Source: Datnioides undecimradiatus (lineage: Eukaryota > Chordata > Actinopteri > Lobotiformes > Datnioididae). Taken from it: DNA of 64,000 nucleotides. How positions within the stretch are numbered: the first letter of the stretch is position 1; each line of letters starts with the position of its first letter. The notes beneath the pieces were generated by a model. It was not told where the DNA came from and did no database searches. It was given only the letters and a program-made list of their open reading frames with translations. Below, piece after piece: positions 26,701-40,000 of the stretch. A program made the translations under genes and the position numbers. Where the stretch lies: NCBI GenBank assembly GCA_008933995.1, contig WARS01000046.1:744001-808000 (forward strand). Reading direction: 5' to 3'.

Positions 26701-29700
26701 CCATCTTTGACAGCTCCTCCAACCCTCCGCTCCTCCACTCCCCCTTTCCTTTACCTCCCTCCGTCTGCCCTCGTCTCTCCTCTCATGTGCTATAGAACAA
26801 TGCTTATTAGGTACACCGGCGCTCTTTGAAGCCCAAGGCCTGTGTGTGTGTGTGTCTGTGTGTGTGTGTTTGAGAGAAAGAGAGACGTGGAGAGAGAGTC
26901 GGCGCATGCGTGCACCGACGTCCGCGGCCGTGTGCTTTTATACTGAACGAGGACATGAATGATGACACGTGTCAAGTGTGCTGCATGATGAACGTGACTG
27001 TCTGGTGTGTGACTGCACCGCTGTTGCTGCTGCTGCTGCTGTGTGTGTGCGTGTGCGTGCGTGTGTGTGTAAGAGAGAGCGAGCCGTGAGAGAGCCCGCC
27101 TTCAGTCTGACACTTTCTGGCTCTCGAAGTGACCAAAAAAAAAAAAAAAAGTGTTTGCCTCGATACTTCATTTAACAGCTGCCATTTCAACTCCCACACA
27201 CCTATTATATTGGCTGCACACACACACACACACATCATGCAAAGATGCAAAGAGGTGCGAGCAGCAGCTTTAAAGAGTAATGGTCAATAGATGCAATGCT
27301 GAGGTCTGATAAAGGACCGTTTACTGTTCCCTTAAAGCCGATGCTGAGCTCCCTGAAGCGCCTGTATCTCAGCCGGCTGCTTGTTTGAGTCTCCTCTTTC
27401 ACTGGATGTTGTTGTTGCAGCAATCCCGAGCGCCAGCGACGCGAGAACCAAAGCTAATTACGTCGTTATCTTGAGAAAATAAAGCTTATTTTGTTGTGAT
27501 AACGGGTTAATAAAGCCAGGTCTCCTGTCACGGCGAATGAGGGATAACTCACCCGTCGTCCTCTTCCTCCTGACCTGACGCTTCTCCTCTGTCTCATGTC
27601 AAAATCTGGTATGCATCAGAGGAGGCTGTGCATAAAAATCCAGGGCAGGTCTCCTCCTGCATCGATTCAGGAAGGGACGGTACATTTTATTGATTGGCTG
27701 CAAACATAACGAGGACCGATGTGAACTTTACCTCGGACAGAAAGATACGGCGCAGCTTCCTCCGGTGTTAGACCTTGATTAAAGTACGGCCTGATGTCTT
27801 GATCAATAACGGCTACTCCTTGATCTGACATTTTCAGCTTGAATCAGTCGCCGCCGTCGTCATGATGCCCCAAATGCACGCTGGCGTGGTGCCCCAGATC
27901 TCTGATAAACATTAAAAGTAATAAGGGGGACGCGACCTTTTGTTTTCTCCTGATAACAGGTTGATTATTTTGTTATCTAGAGAAAATAAAGCTTGTTTTC
28001 TCTGGAAAATTAAATAATTAACCCGAGATAACGGCATGCTGCCTGTCCTCGGTACGAAGACGGTTGAGCATTTAGCAGCTAAAGACTCAGACAGGTTGAG
28101 TCAGAGCTGGTGGAGACCAAACTAAAGCTAAAACAGATTGTTTATTGCTTTATTATGGCTGAACTGCTCAGGAACATCTCAATTTTACTGAGCCGTGATA
28201 CGTCATTACCTAAAAAATAATAATTTGGCTTCACCAAACCTCAGGATCAGCCATACTGAGTTAACGATGTTTTAAATTAAAGTTGTGAGAGCTCAGGTCT
28301 TATAATAAACTCACTCCATCCTCCTTCCCTCACACATTGATATTCTGTTTTGTTGTTGTTGTTATTATATTGATTATTCGAGTGTAAAGGCACTGACCCT
28401 TGCTCTCTCTTCTTCTGGCTCCAAATAAATAAAGTTTTCAATCAGTTCGGCAGTTCGACCCGACGCTGGTGCTGATGCAGGTTTGGCGACCCGGCAGCGT
28501 CAGACAGAAACGTCAATACACATATCCGCGTTTGTCTTTGCTGCCGCTGTAGGCAGGAGTGCAAGAAGCTGCGCGAGGAGCTGAGAGAGGAGCACGAGGA
28601 GGACAAGGCGTCGGCACTGGCTCAGCTGACACAAACCAAGGAGCAGGACATGAGCAACGCCAGGGAGAGCTGGCAGAGGAAAGTGGAGGACCTGCTGGAA
28701 CAGGTACGGCCGCCGCCGGTGGACCTGCGTACGCGTGCAGTGCAGTGCGTGCACGGGGGGGGGGGTTTACAAGCCCCTCGACTGCTCTGATGGAGTGTTT
28801 TTAATGTTTTAATACCCTGTGAAGTTACCCCCCGTTTACTGGTTACAGATTGGTTTAATCGTCAACTTGTGCTGAACACAAAATACCACATGCCTACAGC
28901 TTCTAGTTGAATGGCTGCAATTATACCGGTGGTATAAAAATCAATAGTCGGGTGGGGGGGAAGAGAGAGGATGAGTGAGCCAATAAGAGCAACTGCCTCG
29001 CTTCAAAGCTCAGGTTGCCCCTGTAAGACCTCCCGCCTGTGCCGCCCTGACTTGTGTCTTCCTCGCACTGGTGGACAAACTCGCTCACACATTCGTTATT
29101 TGGCGCCGTGGCGGACACACCGGAGCTGGCCTCTGTCGCTAATGACCGCCCGGTAATATTAATGTAGCGTGACTAAGCTCTCCTGTGGTCATCGTGCGCG
29201 CAGCACGCTGTGTCAGTGGCTTCATTTATGTTCATTTCTGCCTCTGATGATGATTTGTCGTCACGTCCGAGCTGTCCGTCAGCTGCCCGTCCAGGGATTA
29301 ATGGGAGCGCTCCATGCCTGGCGATCAGCACAACCATATTTATTTACTCTGATGTCAAATCAGGGCAGCGGTCAGTCTCTTGATGGATACACACTGACAG
29401 GAGATGTTTGAAAAGCAAGTCATTGTCTAGACTCTGGCCTGACAGTCTGCATATTTAACAGATTCCAGTGCCTTTAACTCTGTCCAAAATCCATTTTAGC
29501 ATCTGGGAGCGCACAGAAAAGGCAAAAGTCCCAAAAAATACAATAACAAATGTGTGTGTCATGTTTGCAAGTGTAAGTATGAGGATGAAGCCATGTTTGC
29601 ACCTTTAGTAATACAAGGAATAGGCACATCTGCACATTCAGCTGCTGTACGGAAGGTTTTAGCATCTTTCAGCTCATTGTTTTGACTCTACACCCTTCAC

Positions 29701-32700
29701 CAGCGTTGTTTCTGGTAGCAGCGGCTATATTGAAAGCCCTGACTGTGCAACACCTCCACCAAATGACACTTTTAGCAACGAGCTGGTGAACAAAAAGAAA
29801 CATTTAACAGCTCAAAGGGACTGTGCAGGGTTTTTGGAGTTGCTTATCCATAGTCGGTGTATTACCTACAGTAGATGGTGGTCAGCCTCCACCAAGATGG
29901 AGAGTGGAGCAGTTACACCCATCAGTGCAACTGTCTCCTTTAACAAGACCAGGACACATGAGCTACTGGTTTCTAGCTGCTTCAGTCAGTTACTGTGATG
30001 AACCTGCAGCATGACGCTTCATATCACAGTGAATACAGGAGGAAGACGTCACCTAAAAGGAAAGATGTCTCCAACTTTTCAAATGAAACCCGGTTGTTTC
30101 CAGCATCAACGCTTCACTTTAGAGGCCCCGTTGTACCAGCGAGCAAACATGGTAATTATGGGATCAGACTACAGCGTATATAACCATACGTTATCCAACC
30201 TCATGACACATCGTGTGACTCATGTCTTAGTCATCGTGCAATTTCCAAATTTGGGGACGGAGCTATTGAAGCTGAGCAGCATTCGCTTCTCCTCCTTTGT
30301 TGTGCGTGGTAATCCCATGCACGGTGACGTGCAAGTCCAAAAGGTGATGAATTCATCTATATTTATTCCAACTACGTCTCAGAGTGATGATGCATTAATC
30401 ATCCGGGGTGCAGCTGGTCTCACCTGAGCTCAAAGTTAAAGAATTCATTTCAGTCTTCTTCCTGTCGCTTTGCTCTGGGGGACCTGACGAAGCAGACAAG
30501 GTCGTGATCCGTGGGGAAGAGGAGCTTTGCGTCCTGTCAACAGGCGCTGCTGTTTCTGGACATGTGTTGTTTTCACACAGCAGCTGGGTTGACCTTTAGG
30601 TTGCATCGTAGCTCCCATACGCTCCTCCCCCTTTGTCAGAAACTTTATTGTTTGAGGCTTTGAACAATTACAACTAGATTAACATTTATGCCTAATTGAT
30701 CGCCGCCTCTATTCTGTTACTCTGCTGCAGCTCTGCGACAGCCTAACCTTCCTCATACTCGTCCTGCACCATCTACGCACATCCTTTTGCATAAGTTTAT
30801 GCGTCCAAAGGTGCAAACACAAGGTTTTTTCAGTTACCCCAGTATCAGGGGCTCCATCCCGGTCCAGCGCTTCATCATTTTGTCTGCTCTCCGTCCAGAT
30901 CTCCCTGTTGAAGCAGAGTCTGGAGATGCAGCTGTCCCAGTCGCAGTCGTCGCTGCAGCAGCTGCAGCACCAGTTCAGCCAGGAGAGGGAGCACCTGAGG
31001 ATGCAGCTGGACGAGCTGCAGGCGGAGCACCAGAGGCGGCAGCAGCGCCTGCAGGAGGTCCACTGCTGCTCCTTGCAGGACATGGAGCACGCCAGGCAGA
31101 GGGACCTGAAGGTAGGCGGTGGCGAATGTGCACGCACACACAAAAACAAATGTAATCACAATTGTTTCCTCATAAAACATTTTCAATAGTTGTTCTTAGT
31201 TTTTGACACCTGCATTGTTTACATCCACGTTTTTCTACTTGTAGCTTGTAGACTGCTGCCATGTGACTGCCACCGACTGTCAATCGCTACAATAGCATCA
31301 AACCGATGTTTTAAGCTTATACTGATGAAGTGTATAGCTATAAAACTTTGACCCTTGTTACAAAACCTCCTCAAACAAAGTTATCTGTCAGCCAACACGT
31401 GCACCGATATGATGCACCTGCGATAAGATAATATGGGTGAACTGATCTAACACAACAGCGACGTCTGTCCTGAAATACATACTGCATTTATCAACAATAC
31501 CTCCCTCCCTCTCAGTATCCTTCACATCTTGTAGTATGATGGTGAAAACCTGCATTTTCAGCGCGCTGAATAGTCAAACCAGTGCAGAGTGATTATCCTG
31601 TAATTACCCGCAAACACTGCACATGTTTTTGAAAAGATCACATGAACTGTGAGCTGCAGCGTTCACGTCGTCTCCGCCACCGGTTAGCGGAGCTCCTCGG
31701 GAGAAGCCACCCGTGACATTTTAATCCAACAGAGCGTCGTCAGAGTCAAGGTTAGACTGGCAGTGAGTCATCGCCGGCGTTACTCACGCTCGCTGACAGC
31801 AGACGGCTTCTATAGCGAGCATATACTGACAGCCCCGTGTTCCCGCTTTATAATGTCAAAATGTGCATGCACAAACACAACGTACACGCTCCTCAAGGTG
31901 CCAGGAAAATGTTCTTCAACGCTAATCCTCCCATTTCACAGTCAAGGTCGATTTGGATCAGCTATACATCACAATCCCAAATCCCCCCCTTTTTTTCAGA
32001 CTTGGACGCCGTAATTGTATTAATGCTTTGGGCAGAATGGAGGTCAGGAGGCGGCGTCCTTTATGATGTGTGTTTTTGGCAGCTCCTTGAGCACGAATGC
32101 GGCGAAAGAATATCACCTCTGAGTCACGCAGCACTTATGAAATCAGCGGCCTTCATTATTTTCCTGTAAACTAAGCCGACTGCGATAACAAACGCGCCCC
32201 TCCCCGTCGTCTTCCCCTCCTCCTCCGCTTGCTTCCTCTCTGACGCCAACATGCACAACAGCTGGTGCTCTGGCTCTGGAGTGCAACCGCAAAACTGACC
32301 AGCTTTATGTCAGACGCTCATCGTATTCCTCCTCCGTTCACGGTCTTAGTTAATAAGCAGGGAAGCAAAGTGTTAAAAGCTTTGCCGTGGGCTTTCATGG
32401 TGGCGGGGTGTTTATATTTCTGTCGGCAGCGCAGGGAGAGAAAACTCAATTATCCAGAGTGGAGGCATTAGAGGGATGATTTGTGCATGTGTGCTTTATG
32501 TGTGCTTGGGTGGATGGGAGGTGCGTTCGGATTGTCTGCCGTTATCAGTTCACAGTTCGCAGACGGCGACATCCAGGGAGTAATAAAGTTTTTCACAAAT
32601 CCCCGCCACGCAAACACATTCGCATAACCTAATTTGGCTCCTTCCGACTTCCCGCTGCAGAAAAAGATACAAATAGAAACGGCGGGCGTACACGGAGCAA

Positions 32701-35700
32701 TTGACAGCTTATTGATTTGCTTATCATCTTTTCTTACTTATCTTATTTCTCAGACTATTGCTCGCTTTCGTTTCCCCGCACGCTTCCAGAGAGAGAATTG
32801 TTTTACCATGAAAAGTCTGTTTGTTTTTCCCGAGGAGGTGCGGATATTAGTGCGAATTAATAGACGAAATGAATACAACCAGGTACCCGAGTGTCCGGCT
32901 AAAGGCGAGATTGCACTCATGAATAAGGAATGAGCAATATGTGATGACAAGTCTGCATCTTTTAGAGATACCAGCCACAGGGTTTCGGGATTTGCTTTGT
33001 TGGTTTACCCACCAGTTGTGCTCAGACTGAAATAAATCAAATCTCATATTAATACTCACGGGAGGATGAATTCTCCTGACTTCATCAAAACTGCCTCCAA
33101 ATGAGTCTGATCGGTGTCGGTACAGCTAAACAGGAAGACGTCAGGTGGAAAGAGAAACCCTCGATAGCTGCAAATGCAAGAACTGTTGGGTAGAAGTAAA
33201 ATTAAACAACCAGCAGAGAGAGTTAAACCCAAGGCGGCATTGATCCTGCTGATAAACGCAGTGGGTGCAAACTAACTGCCAGAGTACAGGTTCAGATCTT
33301 TACCTGCTCTTATTAAAAAGGAAATGAATCTGTGGCTCCCGATCCAGGAAATCTGTGGTTCCACCTTAAAGAACCCAGATCAGAGAGTTTATTCAGGAAG
33401 CGATGGTTATCAGAGGCGTTCGTGGTTCCTTTGTGGCCTAAAAACGTTTGTTCGTGACTCTCAGGTGTTGTGCCCTCAATAGAAAGCAGCTCTAGGTGCA
33501 ACCTAGTCCGAGTTTGAGAGGTAGTGGCAACCAAACCAGACCCTACCGAGCTAATAACCCACGTTAATGTGATCAGAAGCCTCCGTGTTTGTGCAATTAT
33601 TGTCGTCACCGTGGTTACAGCACGCCCATTTACTGTGATTACACACATGGACACGGCGTAAGTGAGATGACGATGAGTTAGATCGCTCTCAGCCTGATGT
33701 CAACGCTGTGTTTTTACTGAAAAGTCAAATAGGCTGGTACCTGGAATACCTGTCCATGGGGTTTAATGCTAGTTAGCATGCTAGCACGCTAACCTGTGTT
33801 GTTGAAATGTCGGCCAACTCCTTTTTTCCTTCGATCTGACATGAGAAACATATCGTTAAAGCAGCTTCTCTGGGATTTCTCCAGCCTCACTTCTCACGGC
33901 CAGGCTCTGCAGAAGGTTACATGTGCCTTTATCTCCAACAGGCTCTGCTAGTGTAGCGCTCTCTGTTCTGGTCTAAACCGAAAGAAAAGCTTTGAACAAA
34001 CCGCAGATCATCATAATGCAGCAGCCTGGGTGCTGACTAAGACCAGAAGAAGAAAACATGCTTCAAAGTCGACGCGTTTGGCTCCGGGTTAGCTCAGACA
34101 TTAAGATTCTGCTCTTGGGTTATAAATCGCTCAACAGCCGAGCACCTGAATACATATCAGACGCACTTTTAAGACGAATCCCCTTTTTAGACGCCCCAGT
34201 TCCTCCGGCTCGGGTCTTGAAGTTGTGCTGGGGGTCGGGATTAAGACCTGAGCTTGAAGCGGCTGGATCATGCCGCCGCAGCACCTGGGGGCCGCGGTCT
34301 CAGTTCATGTCTTTGTGTGTTTACCCGTCCCGTCTCTCTCGCTCTTGTTCATCACTGTCGCCCCCTTTTCACTTAGTTAAATGGATCCAGGCACCGGCAA
34401 AGTAACAAATATCGACCGTCCGATAATGGAACGAAGATTGAGCCACCAGGCCTCCACGCACGAAGACGCACAGGGACGAGGGAGGAGGAGGTGGATGTAA
34501 CAACATTACAGTCAATTTGTAATTATAGGAGTCACTGCGATTAGGAGTAATTAATGTTCTCTCTTTAATTAAAGGAATGGAACGTATGGTTTTTACTGAC
34601 CCACGGCAAGAAAGGGGCCGGTGATCAATAGCAGTGAATAAGAGGGACGAGCGGCTTTTAAAACTCACTTTTTCACACTGTGACGAACGTCTCACATTAA
34701 AACTCTATAACGTTTATTGTTTTAAAGCTTCTGTAATGGGACGAGTTTCTAAGCGGAATGGGATTCCCACATTTAACCCTTTAACACCCGAGCCTGTCCT
34801 GTCAGTGCTGTAGCCCATTTTTCCAGAATACCTGCAGCTTTCAACACCTGGCAGTTATTTCCTATTAGCTGCATGTTAGCAGAGTGTGATGACAGTTGAA
34901 AAACACAAGAACAGAATTGGATTTTAGAGTTTTAGTGAACAAACAACACAGATTTTGCATGTTATATTTGAAATTTGAAAAGTATAAAACTATTTTCCGG
35001 TAAAATTCGAGAGTCTGTGTCTCGTAATGTGCGACAACAGGCGCAACGTCTCAGCTTCCAGAAACCGTGACGTAATCACTGTAATACAAAGTCGTGCAAA
35101 CGTGTCGCCGGCAACACATTCGGAGTTGAAGAAGCACCATGTGCAGCTTTACGTGACTGTTCCTGTTGTTTATGTTGTTTGATAAAGACAAGGAGGGCGA
35201 GGGAGGAATGACGCTAACTGAGTTTCATTCCTCAGAAACGTAAACAGAGTTTTTGCCAGTTAACGTCCAAACACACACTTGTCATGAAGTTGCTTTGCTA
35301 GCCACTACGAATCACAAGCTAACGCATTGCCTACGTTTATGTATAAACCCCTGATTGCTGTAAAAATGAAGTTTCACAGTCTTCACAGTGCTTATCTGAA
35401 TGCAATGATTCGATCGGCTCATTATCACCACAGGAGATCATTTACCACACGTGCAGCTTGTGCGTGCGTGGGTGTCCTGCACATGTGATCCAGTGCCATA
35501 CAGGCTAGAGATGCTGCACTGAAACACGGATAGTTGTCCAGACCTTTACTGCACTGGGGGAGCTGACTGTCAGGGTTTGGCATCAGGTGCGCGGGTGGAT
35601 GTGGAGGTCAGGTGGTGGTGAATGGCAGGAGGAACCGGAGGGGGGCCGCTGCAGGACGAGGAGGCACTTGGAAACGCCGGGCAGGCAGAGAGATAGCGGC

Positions 35701-37000
35701 TGTCAGACTGAAGATAAATGATGCAAAATATTAAAACCTGCTTTTTGACGAGAGAGAGAGAGAGAGAGGAGAGGCTGCTCGTCATGCTCGATCGTATCAT
35801 TTTTAGAGGATACGCAACTAAATACAGCGTGAACAACATTATTATCCATCCACTCACAGAGATCTTGTCATTAATGAACTGTAACACTGTTGTTTTGCAG
35901 TCTGGGCTTTTCGAGTGTTACCATAAAAACAGCATGCGTGCTCCGTCAGACGAATCGGGGACTGCTGTCCGCCGACTCCGAGCGAGGGTTCATTTGAATA
36001 TTCAGGGCCCTCTCTCTCTCTCTCTCTTCGTTCCACGAATCATTTCCCAGAGGCATTACATATTGGTGAATTAAAATGCCACAGATGTTGCTGTCAGCCC
36101 TCTATGAATATCATTTCACATGTTCCTTGTTGATGGGCTCTAGTTATATTTCGCAAAATGGCATCCTAATATTTTACTGAAAAAGAAAAATGGGTTAAAC
36201 TCAGTGTGAACAGCAGTTTTCTGGCCCGTAATGGTGCTTTTAGGGCTCCGTGTGTTAATGAAACTGAGATCTCAGCTCTATTGAATATTCTAAGCCTGGC
36301 GATGGAAATAGCAGCTGTGTTTTCTCTCTTGATACTGAACATTTAATTTGACGAGTCTGTCTGCAAAGGCGCGTGTAACCTGAGAGCCGGCGTCGAGTCG
36401 GATTACACTCCAGACATTAATCCATCCAGATATTATTTTAGACACGGGTAATTCTCCGGTTTGCTTCAGACGGCGCAACATTGGAAAATATTGATTTGAA
36501 TTAGTGAAAACAGGGGCCGATATGCACGCAACGCCGTACGGCACAACAGGGGCGACACTGAAAACGTAACAGCAGAGCACAAAACGCAAACACAACACAG
36601 CAACACAGTTAATTTAATTATAATAATAATAAGAGTAGATAAGGAAACAGCTAGATTACATATTTCTGTTAATACACGCATCAGTTTGATTCTGACTCCG
36701 TTTGATCAATTATACAAACTTTGATCGTGCTTATGGTAAAGAGCGACTGAAACTGAAACATGCTGTCACGTCCGCAGCCGGCGAGCCAGCTCGACGAGCT
36801 CGACGGACGCTCGACACGCCAAACTGTTGAATCGTTAGACGAGTTCAAAGGTCGAATGACTGCGCTTCCAAAAAAGTGGCACCATATTTCCTGCGAACAC
36901 AAAAACGCTCGGGCGCACATTGTGGATCCTCACACATCAACAACAGCTTTTTGCTGCCAGAGTAAACGTTGGGCTGCCAGCAGTGTAACGTTAGTAGGTC

Positions 37001-37041
<41 letters not shown>

Positions 37042-40000
37042 ATGGCAGCCGTCCAGTCAGCAGTGCTAACGCCTGACGCTAATACCGTGCGCACACATAA
37101 GTGCTTGTCAGTTTCCTTTGCTAATAGTCTAATATGTTGCTCCGCGCGAGCTGTTTGTTAAATTCTTGTAATGAAGCCAACGACAGCTGGATCAAACACA
37201 GCGAACACACTTTTAATTAATCACCTTTGGAAAATACATACGTGCAATTAACAAAACGGCGGGAAACAGATGTTTTTTGTTTGGACTTGTTTTCCTGGCA
37301 GGAGAAGATTTGTTAATGGATATCTGTGAAGAATTCAACTCCAGGATGGTTTCACAGGTTGTAGTGGGACGTTCACAGAGATTAGCTGATTGATGGTTAT
37401 CCATGATGCATCCAGTCATCCTGCGTTAATCTAATCCAGCCCCTTCACCAACACCTTAGGTCATAAAAATAAGATTAAATTAGAAAATAGGGTCCACATA
37501 AATACTCTTTTTCTGCTCAGTGTAACTGTGGAGGACGTATATTTAATTTAGTATCAGTGTTGTGAATTTAATTAGTATAATGTGTTAATGTAATAAGTAG
37601 ATGAAGTTGCTTTTTCAAGTGTCAGTTGAGGCCGTTCTGTACACGAATGCATCGGAAACCTTTTAAGGAAACACTTGAATGCAGCTGTGAGTCTGAGAGG
37701 ACTGTCTGCGTCGTGCAGTGCATGTCGATTTAATTGTCGAGTTGACCTCCAAAACACTGTTCAGTAGAAACCGGGAGAAAAGTTGATATTCGGGGTTTTT
37801 TTAAAAAACATTTTCCTGCATCTTTACCTTTTTTTTCCCCGATTGAGTTCGGTGGCAGTCAAGGCCGGCCTGCGCAGGCACCCATTGAAACTGTCGGCAA
37901 ACCTTTTAAAGAGGAGCATTTCATGTGACGAGGGGCAGTTCTCTCTCTGTCTCAGCCTCATAATGCATTTTGACACAGGAGGTGAGAGCCGTACAGTAGT
38001 AATGGCCCGACACCGCCTCTCTTCTTGGCCGACGTGGATGATGATTGGCCGGTTTCAGCTTCAGCCCTTACAGAGGATTTAAAAAGCTGCTGAACCACCC
38101 TCCCTGTCTCCCCCTGCCTCCCTTTTCCATTTTCATGTTTATTTCACTCTTACTTCTCTCTCCCACTCCATCATCTCCACCTACGTCGTAAACTTTTCAT
38201 CACCAATGTATCCTTTTCCTCTCCCCCTCGTCTCCTCTACCCTACTTTTCCTCGATTCCCTTACACTCCTTCCCTCTGGCCCTCCCACTCTCTGTTCTCC
38301 TCTTTCCCCCTGTTTTGCTGCCCTCGCTGTGTTCCCTGCTGTTATCCTCTCTCACCCTCCCCTGTTCCCCCCCACTCTCGCCTCTCCATCAGGAGTTGGA
38401 GGAGCGTCTCCGCCATCATCACCAGGCAGAGCTGCAGTCTCTCAGAGAGGCTCACCGCCAGAGCATCGAGACGCTCAAACAGCAGTCAGAACAAGAGCTG
38501 CAAACACTTCGCTTTGAACTGGAAGACGAGGGCAAAGCCATGCTGGGTAAGGTCTTACGAGTGTGTGTGTGTGAGCGGGGACATGCATTAAAATGACTCA
38601 CCCTCCCATGATCCTTTGTCACGCAACAAACTTACTCAGGGATGCACATATTTTGGTAGGTTTGGTCGCAGCGTGCACTGATTCTGCTGTGCAAGCTGAG
38701 GTTAGGCTGGAAGAAAGCGCTGAAAAGCCACAAAAGACTTGCTTTAACGTACAAGGTTTCATTTTTGTGTCCAAATGCAGTTGAAATTCAAATAAGTACA
38801 GTTTTAAAGACTTAAAGACTTCAAATAAAAGAAAACATTCACACCGAGAGGCCGTCATGGTCGAATGGAAAGCAGTCAGCTAGCTTAATGCTACATCACC
38901 ATACGTAAACTCTTAAATATAAACTCCAGCTCAAGTTTGTGTAACACGTAGCTGCTTTCACACCAGTTCTTTATTAAAAGATAGTTTTAGCGAGCTAATC
39001 TGTGTGAGCAGTGTCTTGCTAGTACGTCACTGTAGCGCTGCTAGCTTTAGCATAGCTGCTAGATATTTGTGTCATGCTGCGTTTGTGTGTTATTTGTTTC
39101 TTCTGTCACTGGTTTAATCTTTAAAATGTGTTTTGTGATTGGTTTATAATTCAAAATCTTCCCGCTTTCAGTCACTACACACCTTGAACATCTCTTTGCG
39201 CTGCAACCCATTTCAATTTAAACCTAATTAAGATCTTTTGTTTCCTATCGAGCTATCAGCTTTAACGTTTGCTTTATAACAAGGCTACCTTTGGACAAAC
39301 CTTCTGTCTTTATCTTAATTTATTGGTAGAGCACCTTTCAAACAAAAAAAACACACACAATTTAAAACAATTTCCAGCAATAAAAGACACAAAAAAGTCT
39401 GATAACAGATAAACAACAGAAGGAAATTTCATAAAAATCAGTTAAACCGAATAAGAGTTGAGGCCAAAGGACATTGATCATTTTAGTTTAACACACTTTT
39501 TTCTTTTTATCTCCAAATACGGACTTTATTGAACAAATCTACAGAAAAGGTTATTGTGATGTTTCCATCATTTGCTGTTCTTAAATTCAAAGTTAATGTA
39601 CATATATACATACATATAATGTACATATAATGTACATTCTCACACTGACTGTAGTTTAGCCTACTGAAGAAATTCATAGAAACTTAAACTTATATATTTC
39701 ATATCAGTGAAAAAGTAGATTAAGAACAAGGCCTAAGAGACAAAATGACCTTACATCATAGGTTAAACTGAAATTAGAGTAAAACTAGCAAAAGGCTTCA
39801 GTCTGCGTCCTTGTTTAGAGTTAATATGATGCAGGAACAGCAGTTAATGATGTGCAATGAGAGCGTCGGTTGAAATCGGAGCCGGAGACAGACGGAGAAA
39901 AGTGCAGTGAAGTCTTGAGTCCAGTTTTTAGTGCTAACACGCCAGCGCTGTGCTGTGAAAAATGGTCTTCCATTAACCCTCATGTCATGGTCCCTGACAC

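Larger units (their letters stand above)
19720..28552 (+). other. intron region(s) around the broken exon
   Basis: 8.8 kb. Holds an AC repeat, the broken exon 20418-20539, a GT repeat and a CA repeat in the first kilobase; then A-runs at 23077-23092 and 27135-27150, a teleost repeat at 24520-25330, an AGTAC-family copy at 26131-26495 and several GT/CTG tracts near 26841-27234. No other exon or gene was found. Confidence 0.7.
31112..38392 (+). other. intron
   Basis: 7.3 kb. Holds a LINE fragment at 33946-34340, AG and CT runs at 35750-35769 and 36011-36028, a GT repeat at 37005-37040, and a long C/T-rich tract before the next exon. The stretch 35800-36450 is rich in AATTA-type motifs and free of repeats, and could be a conserved element. 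Confidence 0.7.

Noticed and set aside
26536-27250. Several overlapping open frames on both strands
   Set aside because: They are produced by GT, CTG and A-run simple repeats, giving His-Thr and Cys-Val runs rather than protein-like sequence.
30011-30427. Open frame of 138 codons on the + strand
   Set aside because: No recognisable domain, no splice context matching the host gene, and it overlaps other open frames in an intron; most likely chance.
30709-31186. Long minus-strand open frames over the exon at 30899-31111
   Set aside because: Antisense shadows of a conserved, Gln-rich exon; Cys/Ser- and Leu-rich translations without family similarity.
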